Shown in pieces: positions 57,920-64,000 of a DNA stretch of 64,000 bases (positions are counted from its first letter, which is position 1; each line of letters begins with the position of its first letter). The position numbers and the translations under genes are program-made. The DNA is from Rossellomorea aquimaris (lineage in GTDB: Bacteria; Bacillota; Bacilli; Bacillales; Bacillaceae_B): positions 744,001 to 808,000 of the forward strand of contig NZ_VTEX01000002.1 of NCBI RefSeq assembly GCF_008180865.1, given 5' to 3'. The notes under the pieces are model-generated. The model did no database searches and was not told where the DNA came from. It worked only from the letters and a program-made list of their open reading frames with translations.

Positions 57920-58691
57920 CCCCCTTTAACAACAATAATCGTTCACTTGCCGGTAAATAGGATGCCAGCTTCTGTTCGATCACCCGTGGAGATTCTCCCT
58001 CGATGATCGACAGTATCCCTTCTACCATCATCATTTTCATCTGAACTTCACGCTTTGACTTACGCTTCAGCTTGTTGGCAAATGGGTGCCAAAGAACGTA
58101 ACCCGTGAAGATACCGAGGAGCGTTGCAACGAATGCCGCAGAAATGGCGTAACCAAGTTCATCCGTATTGTCCATGTGACTGAGGGCCGCAATAAGTCCA
58201 ATCACTGCTCCAAGTACGCCGAGGGTCGGTGCATAGGTACCCGCTTGAGTGAAGATGAGCGCCCCGGCACTGTGTCTCTCTTCCATGGCATCAATTTCTT
58301 CATGCAGCACATCCCTTATGTAATCAGCGCTTTGTCCATCCACCGCTAATGAGAGTCCATCCCTCAAAAAAAGATCATCGACTTCCTGAGTTTTGGCCTC
58401 AAGTGCAAGCAGTCCTTCCTTTCGGGCAAGATCTGCCAATTGGGAGAAAAATTGAATCGTTTGTTTCGGGTCCTGCAGTTTTTGTTCTTTAAACAGTATG
58501 CCGAATAGCTTCGGTACTTTTTTAATTTCATGGGTTGGAAAGGCAATGGTCACTGCTGCCACTGTCCCAAGTAAAATAATCAATATGGCTGCAGGATTAA
58601 GCAAGGCAACAGGGCTTACTCCTTTGAAAACCATCCCCACTCCAACCGCTATCAATCCTAAAATGACTCCTATCAAAGACGTCTTATCCAT
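57900..58691 (-). CDS. motA: Flagellar motor stator protein MotA
   Basis: 263-residue stator channel subunit with four membrane helices (two at residues 5-50, two at about 150-200). Family sequence 'FTQAGTYAPTLGVLGAVIGLIAAL' (split pore region) and 'GYVLWHPFANKLKRKSKREV'. ATG at 58691 has GGAG six bases upstream; a GTG at 58703 is less likely. Overlaps motB. A SigD-type promoter lies at 58728-58754. Confidence 0.94.
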   Translation of the reverse strand: MDKTSLIGVILGLIAVGVGMVFKGVSPVALLNPAAILIILLGTVAAVTIAFPTHEIKKVPKLFGILFKEQKLQDPKQTIQFFSQLADLARKEGLLALEAKTQEVDDLFLRDGLSLAVDGQSADYIRDVLHEEIDAMEERHSAGALIFTQAGTYAPTLGVLGAVIGLIAALSHMDNTDELGYAISAAFVATLLGIFTGYVLWHPFANKLKRKSKREVQMKMMMVEGILSIIEGESPRVIEQKLASYLPASERLLLLKGDEDEAA

Positions 58692-58727
58692 CGATCGCTC
58701 CACCTTACTCTTCGTAGTCTACTACTA

Positions 58728-58754
58728 ATATCGGATGGAACTTCTAATTATTGA
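58728..58754 (-). promoter_or_regulatory. SigD-type promoter of motAB
   Basis: TCAA (58751-58754), 15-bp spacer, TCCGATAT (58728-58735), minus strand; SigD consensus is TAAA-N15-GCCGATAT. Confidence 0.8.
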
Positions 58755-58802
58755 GAGGTAAAAGAGTTCAAAATTTTCTCTTAAATTACCGTAAACCGTT
58801 AT

Positions 58803-58829
58803 GAAAGCGCAACTTATTTTAGTCGATAT
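58803..58829 (+). promoter_or_regulatory. SigD-type promoter of the chemoreceptor gene
   Basis: GAAA (58803-58806), 15-bp spacer, GTCGATAT (58822-58829); one mismatch in each SigD half. It faces the motAB promoter. Confidence 0.8.
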
Positions 58830-58884
58830 ATGTAATATATAGGTATTTATATTAAAGGAGAGAACCATCATGACCCCAAAGTAA

Positions 58885-60351
58885 TTGAAAGAAGTCGATA
58901 GTAAAAGGAAAAACCTGCTGCTCCTGATCACATATTCCATAAGTCTGATCGCAGCCCTCACGTATTCCATCATTAATGAGTCAGGGATCATTACCGTAAC
59001 CGTATTCGCTTCACAGATCATCATTCTGGCCTCATATTTCATTGTGTTGCAATTAATGTTGAAAAAGCCACATTCCTTTGTGTATTTCAGCATTCCTACT
59101 GTTTATGCCATCATCGGAATCTGGCTTTTTTTAGAAGGGGCCAATCCAAACGAATTAGTCATCTTATTATTTTTGGCTGTCATCAGTGCGATTCATTTTA
59201 ATCCAGTGATCTTTGGGATCGGGTACGGGTCAGGACTCGCCTTATTCATCTTAAATGGTGCCCTTGCACCTGCAAACGACCCGATTTTCAAAGAATTATT
59301 CATTCCGGCTTTGCTTGTATATGTACTATTGGGGACGGTCCTTGGAGTGGTGATCCACTTGAACCGCAATCAATTCAAGCAGCTTCAGGAATTTATCAGA
59401 ATGACAGAAAGCGAAGGCATGAAAAAAGAAGAACAACGAAACTTTCTACAAAAAGAATTAGCGAACATCTCTACAAGCATTCATCAAATCAACGAACAGA
59501 TACAAACTCACCTGGTCTCACATGATGAAATGAGAACGGCTGTAAATGAAATATCAGCAGGAAGCGTCACACAAAGCGATCAGATTAACAACATCGCTGC
59601 TTTTTCCGAAACGACGATGAGTAAAATGGAGGAAGTTTCGAAGCTTTCAAACAATCTCACTGTCCATTCCACTCAAGCGAATTCCATTGCTGTGTCAGGC
59701 AGTGAGCGTGTCACTTACTTGCAGGAGAACATGATTGAGTTGAAGAATATTATTGAAGGCCTTCGTCAAACGTTCAGCGAACTAACAAGTAAAATTGAAG
59801 AAACAAATACGTTCATTGGAAGCATTCAAGATATTACGGATCAAACCAATTTGCTCGCTTTAAATGCATCCATCGAGGCTGCGAGAGCAGGAGAAGCCGG
59901 GCGGGGATTCAGTATTGTAGCAGATGAAATCCGGAAACTGGCAGAGATTACACGAAATACTGCCACGCGTATTAACGACAATCTTGCCTCCGTTAACTCA
60001 GTGAACTCTTCTGCTGTCGAAATCATGAATCTCAGCTCAGAAAAGCTGGATGAAAATGTCGGGGCAACCGGTGAGGTAACAGAGTATTTCACGACACTGC
60101 GTGAAAAGCTTGCTTCCCTGTCAAACGAGTTCAAGACCTTAACTTCTACGGCATCTGAAGTAAGTGGCCAAACAGAAGAAGCTGAGCTATCGACGAAAGA
60201 GCTTGCAGCTGTCATTCAACAGACCTCTGCAGGGCTAGAGGAAATCAGCGCTACCATTGAAACCCTTCATGGCGATAACCGTATGATTGCTCAATATGTT
60301 CAAGAAACCGCCACAAGTGCCGAACGGATTCAACGCAGTGTCGACGTGTAA
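58885..60351 (+). CDS. Methyl-accepting chemotaxis protein with a stop at codon 5 of the apparent start
   Basis: Chemoreceptor of about 488 residues. Residues 10-155 hold five or six membrane helices with very short loops, so there is no classical extracellular sensor domain and no HAMP domain; the rest is the signalling coiled coil with the conserved tip '[20 protein letters not shown]' and '[13 protein letters not shown]'. The best ribosome site (AAGGAGAG) serves an ATG at 58870, but that frame reads M-T-P-K-stop (TAA at 58882-58884), immediately followed by TTG at 58885 in the same frame. Either translation restarts at the TTG, or this is a nonsense mutation or error (CAA to TAA would explain it). 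Transcribed from a SigD-type promoter, facing motAB. Confidence 0.88.
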   Translation: MKEVDSKRKNLLLLITYSISLIAALTYSIINESGIITVTVFASQIIILASYFIVLQLMLKKPHSFVYFSIPTVYAIIGIWLFLEGANPNELVILLFLAVISAIHFNPVIFGIGYGSGLALFILNGALAPANDPIFKELFIPALLVYVLLGTVLGVVIHLNRNQFKQLQEFIRMTESEGMKKEEQRNFLQKELANISTSIHQINEQIQTHLVSHDEMRTAVNEISAGSVTQSDQINNIAAFSETTMSKMEEVSKLSNNLTVHSTQANSIAVSGSERVTYLQENMIELKNIIEGLRQTFSELTSKIEETNTFIGSIQDITDQTNLLALNASIEAARAGEAGRGFSIVADEIRKLAEITRNTATRINDNLASVNSVNSSAVEIMNLSSEKLDENVGATGEVTEYFTTLREKLASLSNEFKTLTSTASEVSGQTEEAELSTKELAAVIQQTSAGLEEISATIETLHGDNRMIAQYVQETATSAERIQRSVDV

Positions 60352-60399
60352 AATATGATAAACTAAAAGCATCATTAGAGTACTAAAGGATGTGGCACC

Positions 60400-60585
60400 T
60401 TGAAACGAAGAATCATCATGATGATTCCCATCATGTTTATCGTAGCCGTGGTAGCAAATTGGATGCTCGGCAAAGGATACGCTGAAATCCCTTCCGAAGC
60501 CAAAACCATGATCATCATTGGAGCGGCACTCTTATCCGGTGTGATCTCATTTTTCTTATTTAAAGATGAGCCCGAGAAGAAATAA
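60400..60585 (+). CDS. Small two-helix membrane protein
   Basis: 61-residue protein with two hydrophobic segments ('IIMMIPIMFIVAVVANWML', 'TMIIIGAALLSGVISFFLF') and a charged C-terminus 'KDEPEKK'. I do not recognise the family. TTG at 60400 has AAAGGATG seven bases upstream. It follows the chemoreceptor gene by 48 bases in the same direction. Confidence 0.65.
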   Translation: MKRRIIMMIPIMFIVAVVANWMLGKGYAEIPSEAKTMIIIGAALLSGVISFFLFKDEPEKK

Positions 60586-60587
60586 AG

Positions 60588-60622
60588 AAACACCACTTTC
60601 TTTGTCGAAAGTGGTGTTTTCA
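60588..60622. terminator. Bidirectional terminator
   Basis: AAACACCACTTTC / GAAAGTGGTGTTT arms with a 6-base loop, between the two-helix protein and the DUF1992 gene. Confidence 0.9.
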
Positions 60623-61000
60623 TTATTTCAGGAGCTTATTTTCAATTTTATGTTCATAATTTTTGAATAGTGAACCATTCGTTTTGATTCTTTTCTTTGA
60701 AAGCATCGCGTTGTATTTGAGCATGTTTTCACTCAGGCTTTTTTTCAGCTCCTGCTTCTCCAGGTCATCATCACATACCCGTAACAAATCTTCAATGCGC
60801 ATCATTTCTTTTTTTACATTCATTTCATCCGTTGTATACCCTGCATTCTTCATCATCCGATGGGCCATCTTCAACTCCTGGGGCACTCCTAAATCATCAT
60901 CTAAATTAAGCGGTTTACCAAAACCCGGCAGTTCTTTAAACTCGCCATCCTCATAAGCCTTCTTAATCCGTTGCTCGGACATGATCATCGAAAAATCCAA
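60623..61000 (-). CDS. DUF1992 (DnaJC28-like) protein
   Basis: 125-residue cytoplasmic protein of the DUF1992 family, whose bacterial members are short versions of the eukaryotic DnaJ-homologue C28 conserved region; function unknown. Core motif 'RIKKAYEDGEFKELPGFGKPL' near residue 11 followed by 'PQELKMAHRMMKNAGY' is diagnostic. TTG at 61000 has GGAGGGG upstream; in-frame ATGs at codons 5 and 7 are alternatives. Confidence 0.88.
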   Translation of the reverse strand: MDFSMIMSEQRIKKAYEDGEFKELPGFGKPLNLDDDLGVPQELKMAHRMMKNAGYTTDEMNVKKEMMRIEDLLRVCDDDLEKQELKKSLSENMLKYNAMLSKKRIKTNGSLFKNYEHKIENKLLK

Positions 61001-61201
61001 TCCTACCCCTCCTACTCCATACTCAGTGGACGCGGCTGGTCTTTGACGTATCGATTACTACCCACTTGTTACCATTAGTATATCCAAAGTACTCCAGGAT
61101 TGTATGCATAAGATACGTCTATTTTCTGACAAATCCCCTTCACATATTTTCGTATGAGCTGGAAAAACTACCTGTATCACGGATGAAAAGGAGTGGCTGA
61201 C

Positions 61202-61372
61202 ATGGCACGTGGAAAATCGTTCGAATCTAAGAAAAAGGGACATCCAGGAAACTTCCCTCAAAATAGCGCACCAGAGGGAAAACACTCAGAAGACGCAGCC
61301 GGGGATGAAGAACTGATTGTGACCCAGGAAGCTTTTAAAAACCGGGTGGATGAAGACGAACATCGTCTGTAA
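61202..61372 (+). CDS. Small hydrophilic protein
   Basis: 56-residue charged protein, 'MARGKSFESKKKGHPGNFPQ...' with an acidic second half ending 'DEDEHRL'. The ATG has AAAGGAG eight bases upstream and a strong terminator follows the stop, which supports a real gene. Family not recognised; composition is like small spore-associated proteins. Confidence 0.65.
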   Translation: MARGKSFESKKKGHPGNFPQNSAPEGKHSEDAAGDEELIVTQEAFKNRVDEDEHRL

Positions 61373-61377
61373 ATACG

Positions 61378-61410
61378 AAAACGCCAGGAAATCCTGGCGT
61401 TTTCTGTTTG
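61378..61410. terminator. Terminator of the 56-residue gene
   Basis: AAAACGCCAGGA / TCCTGGCGTTTT arms with a 2-base loop. Confidence 0.9.
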
Positions 61411-61444
61411 ATTGGCTGAAAAATCAAAATGTGAAAGGTACGAA

Positions 61445-61505
61445 AAATTAGTTATATTTTCAATTACATCACTTTTATTTTCAACTTTCCCATTATATTT
61501 TCAAA
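61445..61505. repeat. 20-21-bp-period array, core TATATTTTCAA (array G)
   Basis: ATTTTCAA starts at 61456, 61477 and 61497 (spacings 21 and 20). Short array in the convergent gap before the hmp 3' end. Confidence 0.72.
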
Positions 61506-61525
61506 TCCAGTACCTGAACCGCTTT

Positions 61526-62740
61526 TTACACACTCACACTTTCCTTCTTCGATAAGTCCATCGCCGGTCCAAAGAACTCGAAGTGTATGTTAGATTCAGG
61601 AACTCCCATTTCCTTCAGCGTTGAAATGACAGCTTTCATAAATGGCGCCGGCCCGCACACATAGCATTCCGTTTCTCCATCCACATATTGTGTAAGGATT
61701 TCTTTGTTCACATACCCTTTAAAATGACCTTGAGATTCGTCACGGGGATTTTCGTACACATAGCACGCTTCTCCGTTCATTAATTCTTCCATTACACCGT
61801 CTACTTCAATTCTAAAAGCATGGACCCCTTCATGTTTGCTCGCATGAATAAAGGCAGTCGGGCGTTCCGGTTTCGTTCTCGCCACCGTTTCAAGCATACT
61901 CATCATAGGCGTGATTCCGACACCTCCGCTTATAAATGCAACCGGTGATTCGGCATCCGCTAAATAGAAATCGCCTGCCGGTGCACTGACTTCAATTTCA
62001 CTTCCTACAGCTAATTTGTCATGTAAGAAATTAGACACTTTCCCTTGAGGGTCGAATTCCGCTTCTCTTTTAACAGAAATTCTGAAGACGTTCTCCATTG
62101 GCGCACTTGATAAACTGTACTGACGAATATGGGTGAACTCTTCACCAGGAATGGATAGCCGTACAGAAATATATTGACCCGGCATGTAGGTTGGGACATT
62201 GCCCCCTTCTTTTGGTTGAAGATAGAAAGAGGTTATACTATCGCTTTCCACTACTTTTTTCGCGACGATAAACGGTTTAAAGTCTCTGTATCCGGCATCT
62301 TTGTTCTCCGTTTCCTTGTACATCTCTTCTTCTACATCAATAAATACCCCCGCGATGACACCGTATGCTTCTCCCCACGCTTCAATGATTTCATCTGTCG
62401 CCGCGTCTCCAAGAACTTGCTTGATGGCTTGAAGTAAATGCTCGCCAACGATCGGATAATGCTCAGGCTTAACGCCTAAACTTCTATGCTTGTGCGCGAT
62501 TTGCTTTACAACCGGCAGGATCATCTCGAGCTTATCGATATTCTGTGCAGCTGCATACACCGTATTGGCTAATGCGGTTTGCTGTCTGCCCTTTTTCTGA
62601 TTGGCATGATTGAAAATATTTAGTAATTCCGGATGATTAGTAAATAAATTTTTATAAAAAGTGGACGTAATTTCCGTTCCTTTGACTTCTAACACTGGCG
62701 CAGTCGATTTCACGATTTCAATGGTTTTTTGAGATAGCAT
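61526..62740 (-). CDS. hmp: Flavohemoprotein (nitric oxide dioxygenase)
   Basis: Oxidises nitric oxide to nitrate with O2 and NAD(P)H. 404 residues: globin domain (1-135) with the proximal His region 'VKQIAHKHRSLGVKPEHYP', an FAD-binding domain with 'RQYSLSSAP', and an NAD-binding domain with 'GGVGITPMMSML' and 'YVCGPAPFMKAV'. ATG at 62740 has GAGGTG upstream; a GTG at 62749 overlaps that site. Divergent from nsrR, with an NsrR box directly upstream at 62754, the known arrangement for NO-induced hmp. Confidence 0.96.
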   Translation of the reverse strand: MLSQKTIEIVKSTAPVLEVKGTEITSTFYKNLFTNHPELLNIFNHANQKKGRQQTALANTVYAAAQNIDKLEMILPVVKQIAHKHRSLGVKPEHYPIVGEHLLQAIKQVLGDAATDEIIEAWGEAYGVIAGVFIDVEEEMYKETENKDAGYRDFKPFIVAKKVVESDSITSFYLQPKEGGNVPTYMPGQYISVRLSIPGEEFTHIRQYSLSSAPMENVFRISVKREAEFDPQGKVSNFLHDKLAVGSEIEVSAPAGDFYLADAESPVAFISGGVGITPMMSMLETVARTKPERPTAFIHASKHEGVHAFRIEVDGVMEELMNGEACYVYENPRDESQGHFKGYVNKEILTQYVDGETECYVCGPAPFMKAVISTLKEMGVPESNIHFEFFGPAMDLSKKESVSV

Positions 62741-62753
62741 ATTGGTCACCTCT

Positions 62754-62778
62754 AAAGATATATTTTAAATACATCTTT
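62754..62778. promoter_or_regulatory. NsrR box 1, next to hmp
   Basis: Palindromic A/T-rich site with AAAGATATATTTT and AAATACATCTTT halves, fitting the Bacillus NsrR pattern ATRTATYTTAAATATAT. It ends 14 bases before the hmp start. Confidence 0.85.
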
Positions 62779-62805
62779 AGCGTACTCCCCTTTTCACCAC
62801 AAAGC

Positions 62806-62824
62806 AATATACAAAATACATCTT
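62806..62824. promoter_or_regulatory. NsrR box 2, between hmp and nsrR
   Basis: AATATACAAAATACATCTT shares the ATACATCTT half with box 1. A second NsrR site could control both divergent genes. Confidence 0.6.
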
Positions 62825-62842
62825 TAACAAAACAGCCACATT

Positions 62843-62872
62843 TAGACACAAACATGCTTCCTTCTGTATAAT
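62843..62872 (+). promoter_or_regulatory. SigA promoter of nsrR
   Basis: -35 TAGACA (62843-62848), 18-bp spacer, -10 TATAAT (62867-62872), 30 bases before the nsrR start. Confidence 0.65.
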
Positions 62873-62901
62873 AAATGTATCGGATCGGAAAGGTGAGATA
62901 A

Positions 62902-63360
62902 ATGAGACTAACTTTATACACTGACTACTCACTGAGAGTCCTAATCTTCCTGGCATCAAAACCAAAAGAAGAACTCTCTAATATAAAAGAAATCGCTGAT
63001 GCGTACAGCATCTCAAAGAATCACCTGATGAAAGTGACGTATGAACTGGGGAAAAACGGTCTGATTGAAACGATCCGCGGCAGAAACGGCGGTATCAAAC
63101 TAGCACAATCCCCGGAAGATATAAATATCGGAAAACTTGTCCGGACCACAGAAGAAGACTTCCACCTTGTCGAATGCTTTGACGCCAAGAACAACAGCTG
63201 CGTCATCACTCCAGTCTGCGGACTTAAGCATGTACTCGGGAAAGCGTTAAACGCCTACCTCTCTGTCCTTGACGAATACACCCTGGCCGATTTGATCCAA
63301 AACCCGATGGACTATCGGTTCCTATTTCAAGAACAGAAGCAGGATGAAGCTTCCACCTAG
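62902..63360 (+). CDS. nsrR: Nitric-oxide-sensing repressor NsrR (Rrf2 family)
   Basis: 152-residue iron-sulfur regulator. The winged helix occupies 1-80 ('SISKNHLMKVTYELGKNGLI' recognition region, 'RGRNGGIKLA' wing). Cys92, Cys100 and Cys106 in 'CFDAKNNSCVITPVC' are at the positions of the cluster ligands in B. subtilis NsrR, and Asp8 is present as the possible fourth ligand. NO damages the [4Fe-4S] cluster and frees hmp. GAAAGGTGA precedes the ATG. Divergent from its target hmp. Confidence 0.95.
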   Translation: MRLTLYTDYSLRVLIFLASKPKEELSNIKEIADAYSISKNHLMKVTYELGKNGLIETIRGRNGGIKLAQSPEDINIGKLVRTTEEDFHLVECFDAKNNSCVITPVCGLKHVLGKALNAYLSVLDEYTLADLIQNPMDYRFLFQEQKQDEAST

Positions 63361-63444
63361 TTATGAAAACTCCTTTCCATTTCAATGGGAGGAGTTTCTT
63401 GTTTGGGACGGAGTAGAGTCAGGCGCGTTTTATCCAGGTATAAC

Positions 63445-63453
63445 TTATCCACA
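63445..63453 (+). promoter_or_regulatory. Single perfect DnaA box
   Basis: TTATCCACA in the gap between nsrR and the haem-copper-oxidase-like gene; isolated, so probably chance. Confidence 0.35.
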
Positions 63454-63471
63454 ATTAACTCACACCCATTC

Positions 63472-63502
63472 AAAAAAGCCTGTTTTCCAACTGAAAACAG
63501 GC
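63472..63502 (-). terminator. Terminator of the oxidase-like gene
   Basis: GCCTGTTTTC / GAAAACAGGC arms with a 5-base loop and TTTTTT on the minus strand. Confidence 0.9.
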
Positions 63503-63509
63503 CCCTCTC

Positions 63510-63902
63510 CTACTTCTTACTCTCACTATATTTAAATGTCATGAACACGAATAGGAAAAAGCTGAGTAATAACGTGCTTCCTCCTACTATATAGAAGACC
63601 ATCGTGAAGCTTCCCGGCAGGTTAAATGGATTTAAGTTGTACATCCACATCCCAAGGGTTAATCCGATTGAACCGATAATCGCAGTCCATACGTGGGCAA
63701 ATGCCAGTTTCGAAGATTTCGGCACTTGATAGGAACGATAATAAGAAGAATACGCAAATAAGCTTAACCAGCCCACTACTAAAATATGAGCGTGAATGGG
63801 TTTAAATGCATAGGATCCCGCTCCTGCCATATGAGACCCGAGAAATGCTCCAATAAACCCATAGATGGCGGACATTCGTAATAAAAGGACATTCCACGGC
63901 AC
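63510..63902 (-). CDS. Small haem-copper-oxidase-subunit-I-like membrane protein
   Basis: 130-residue protein with four membrane helices. 'IHAHILVVGWLSLFAYSS' resembles the first haem-ligand helix of haem-copper oxidases and NO reductases, and homologues are often labelled cytochrome-c oxidase subunit I though they are far too short for a catalytic subunit. The GTG at 63902 (MPWNVLLL) has AAGGGGGA seven bases upstream and is preferred over the ATG at 63944, which has none. A TATAAT lies at 63943-63948. Its place beside nsrR/hmp hints at a link to NO, unproven. Confidence 0.72.
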   Translation of the reverse strand: MPWNVLLLRMSAIYGFIGAFLGSHMAGAGSYAFKPIHAHILVVGWLSLFAYSSYYRSYQVPKSSKLAFAHVWTAIIGSIGLTLGMWMYNLNPFNLPGSFTMVFYIVGGSTLLLSFFLFVFMTFKYSESKK

Positions 63903-64000
63903 TATTTCTTCCCCCTTTTTTATCTGAAGTATTGCTTCAATCATTATAGTATAGTTTCCCCGTGGTTCGCTATGTTTCTTGTTTGGATGCCACAGAACGT

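Overview
The window is a low-to-mid GC chromosomal segment from a motile, spore-forming Bacillaceae (Bacillus sensu lato; the genus cannot be fixed from the sequence alone). Evidence: AGGAGG-type ribosome sites, frequent TTG/GTG starts, T-box leaders, recognisable PerR, Fur, NsrR, SigB and SigD sites, a spore-cortex deacetylase (pdaA), motAB, and two blocks of genes that are neighbours in B. subtilis (yfkAB-yfkD-yfkE-yfkF at 6.9-15.2 kb and yfkH-I-J-K-M at 39.3-42.0 kb).

Layout. 1-6.6 kb: truncated alkA, a DUF4362 lipoprotein, pdaA, DUF2935 and DUF4825 genes, class I fumarase, a GNAT and an SE1561-family protein. 6.9-15.2 kb: yfk block 1, interrupted by a 658-residue cysteine-rich protein made of six Ig-like repeats, plus a YdaG-like stress protein and an OsmC protein. 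15.4-26.6 kb: a PerR-controlled zosA-type P-ATPase, a sugar PTS permease coupled to an EEP-family hydrolase, a secreted multidomain GH16 beta-1,3-glucanase and a LacI-family regulator, which together look like a beta-glucan locus. 26.6-34.9 kb: proS behind a proline T-box, an MFS transporter operon behind a T-box that reads as serine-specific, and an ECF sigma/anti-sigma pair. 35-39 kb: a CstA-type transporter with a LytS/LytT two-component pair, with direct repeats and a cre site at the cstA promoter. 39-42 kb: yfk block 2, with a frameshifted yfkJ. 42-51 kb: an orphan IucD-like hydroxylase, a methyltransferase/FAD-monooxygenase pair, a multi-PAS kinase and psuK-psuG. 51-55 kb: a Fur-controlled yclNOPQ-like siderophore importer ending in a heme-monooxygenase-like gene. 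55-64 kb: an amino-acid symporter, motAB and a divergent chemoreceptor gene that share facing SigD-type promoters, then hmp/nsrR and a small haem-copper-oxidase-like membrane protein.

Two repeat systems overlay this ordinary gene content. (i) At least eight intergenic arrays consist of degenerate units spaced almost exactly 20-21 bp, each array with its own core word (TCGACCG, GTGCCACTT, ATCTGCC, ATCAGCGAAAT, ATCGACTTT, ATTTTCAA) but most sharing a TTTATC-like lead. (ii) A 14-bp word GAGGGACGGACCTT occurs about a dozen times, all within the first 18 kb, singly, as long hairpins, and as two tandem 71-bp elements with inverted ends; one copy lies in frame inside a coding gene. Two genes look damaged: yfkJ lacks one base and loses its catalytic DPYF loop, and the chemoreceptor has a stop at codon 5 followed directly by a TTG.
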